NCBI GenBank assembly: GCA_002748015.1 | Contig: PDRH01000072.1 | Location: 1-7,124 of the forward strand | Origin: Bacteroidota bacterium | GTDB taxonomy: Bacteria; Bacteroidota; Bacteroidia; Bacteroidales; CAJPTX01 | Direction: 5' to 3' | DNA: 7,124 nt | In this document: positions 6,901 to 7,124 of the stretch, piece by piece | Position numbering within the stretch: the first letter of the stretch is position 1 | Layout: each line of letters opens with the position of its first letter | Notes under the pieces: model-generated | Seen by the model: only the letters and a program-made list of their open reading frames with translations | The model's database searches: none | What the model was told of the DNA's origin: nothing | Translations under genes and position numbers: made by a program

Positions 6901-7124
6901 AATCGCCGGAAGGCCGCCAAGCGCGGGGAGAGGCTACACGCCATCATGGCCACCTGCCCCACGGGAGACCTACAGGCCATAGAGCGACACCTCCACAAGG
7001 AGCTAAAGAAGCTGGAGGACCTCGGCCTCTTCCACGAGCAGGACGCCCAGGCTATAGCAGACGAAATCACCCGCACCATTGAGAAGGACGAGGTACTCAG
7101 GGAGACCTTCATCACCCCGCATAG
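3982..7124 (+). CDS. addA: AddA/RecB-like UvrD-family helicase-nuclease (3' end cut by window edge)
   Basis: The frame opens at ATG 3982, with an in-frame TAA at 3961-3963 fixing this as the first ATG, and runs 1047 codons to the edge. All superfamily 1A helicase motifs are present. They are Walker A ASAGTGKT (14-21), motif Ia VTFTRKATAEM (47-57), STIDSF (117-122), Walker B LFIDEFQDT (401-409), motif III VGDVKQSIYRW (434-444), motif IV LEDNFRS (471-477), motif V TVHKAKGLEFD (777-787) and motif VI LLYVAFTRPR (857-866). A GxxxH motif (RGERLHAIMA, G982 and H986) marks the onset of a RecB/AddA-type nuclease domain, whose catalytic Asp/Glu/Lys residues lie beyond the window. The protein should unwind and degrade DNA from double-strand ends for RecA-dependent repair, with an AddB-like partner usually encoded next to it. 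Acidic loops (about 163-179 and 566-572) look like family-variable insertions. The addA name rests on family resemblance; a recB annotation is also used for this group. Confidence 0.93.
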   Translation, partial: MPYDENRPLMLYKASAGTGKTYTLAKRFVELSIMQGNPYAFARILAVTFTRKATAEMKLRIVKFLSSLRDDSDPQLMQGVLDELNGMGLQLSKRDVQARAGHTLHIILHEYSRFTISTIDSFLKDMATSLFWELGISPDVAVRLDEQNVLQEATISLLQNLANPEEDEAEPEAEQKQELYRFLQDFMQERMMEQGKRTLLEDLQPVGKEIFREPFVRKSLKEQRAMLNLKARQALRKLLQAEREASQKRVVSAFQGFESYVQQEGFLGAIHSNKKTQRRQLSSLQEVAQLDKMPTILLGKPSNFTKKLTLAGPAREQFIARANSHLFQAREALLGMWTFDAALGLFNRFAALSHIRKELLHLEREDGQIPLKEFSVILNQLREGDDLSFIFERMGVRYDSLFIDEFQDTNRLQWDLLRPLVANAVSNGNYSLIVGDVKQSIYRWNGGDWKILGEEVAQDPELGHTVNEVRLEDNFRSAKEIVDFNNQLFGDLAEQFDGYAERLFQKTEGIGELAHLMEDFKEEANSLADEAYKLKDRAKKQNTQGYVELTYKPIPPRDNPEGYTPEEDEEEENGAIEWVGEKVRELIEQDRVRPMDIAVIVRTRRMAREVVAHLLEINRREQITEGFSVVSQDGLQLASSYSVGLALAGLRIIAGLGTDIDRGLIAAFQQQSPHWAWYLKKGREDEHASDTNAIFSELLELKGYPLLDAFDRACQLLGLPDSTAEKPYLDKLRDMLYTYMKGESTSIAAFVQWYDTTKGGEQSIDLVQNETSVNVLTVHKAKGLEFDVVICPDANYALQSPNSMQPTIWAEVDSIVTSPSLTEQHFPIQVSTKNLLTGFNQAVKEDFFLQMVDALNLLYVAFTRPRTALYIYYEVKLTGKEGEYRVKSVNKIFDRILHGRLSDLFNGGLEPNAPPRTSRIPESAKLNPTEESSSEASDREKRTLERIATDQKQGRRVDLALSISRKEGLQAAINRRKAAKRGERLHAIMATCPTGDLQAIERHLHKELKKLEDLGLFHEQDAQAIADEITRTIEKDEVLRETFITPH

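Noticed and set aside
4044..7115. Multiple minus-strand open frames opposite the helicase gene
   Set aside because: All are antisense to a frame with every superfamily 1A helicase motif in order and no interruption.
1..7124. CRISPR array, insertion sequence ends, or defence island
   Set aside because: No regularly spaced repeats, transposase frame, terminal inverted repeats with target duplications, or defence-type neighbours are visible. The AddA/RecB-like protein is a standard repair enzyme and does not by itself indicate a defence system.

Overview
The window looks like a Bacteroidota chromosome, most likely Bacteroidales and possibly a Porphyromonas-like species. The evidence is four exact matches to the Bacteroidota -7 promoter element TAnnTTTG just upstream of genes, a DUF5606-type protein, and a secreted DUF4369/DUF5106/TlpA-type thioredoxin. 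The genus assignment is inference. Base composition is moderately GC-rich, with frequent ATA (Ile) and AGG (Arg) codons. I see no phage, transposase, CRISPR array or defence island; the content is ordinary core genome.

Left part (1-1319), minus strand: a short operon-like pair. It has a DUF5606-family protein with its own candidate promoter. After 31 bases comes a multi-pass membrane transporter of the putative sodium:proton antiporter/CitMHS_2 type, which runs off the left edge.

Centre (1541-1887), minus strand: a compact and complete tRNA transcription unit. It contains a consensus promoter, tRNA-Leu(CAG), tRNA-Leu(GAG) and a perfect 15-bp hairpin terminator followed by T runs. Just upstream, also on the minus strand, lies a 507-residue exported protein ending in a thioredoxin-like domain with a CSHC active site and a lysine-rich tail.

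Right part (3443-7124): a 539-base intergenic region separates that gene from a divergent plus-strand gene. The plus gene encodes a large AddA/RecB-type superfamily 1 helicase, with all helicase motifs visible. It runs off the right edge just after its nuclease domain begins, so the partner subunit gene (AddB-like) may lie beyond. The intergenic region carries divergent -7 boxes and three doubtful small ORFs, two of which overlap by ATGA on the minus strand. It also holds a C8/G8 homopolymer and a G/C-rich inverted repeat. This is the least explained part of the window. I found no convincing undescribed multi-gene system; the small-ORF cluster is the best candidate for a second look.
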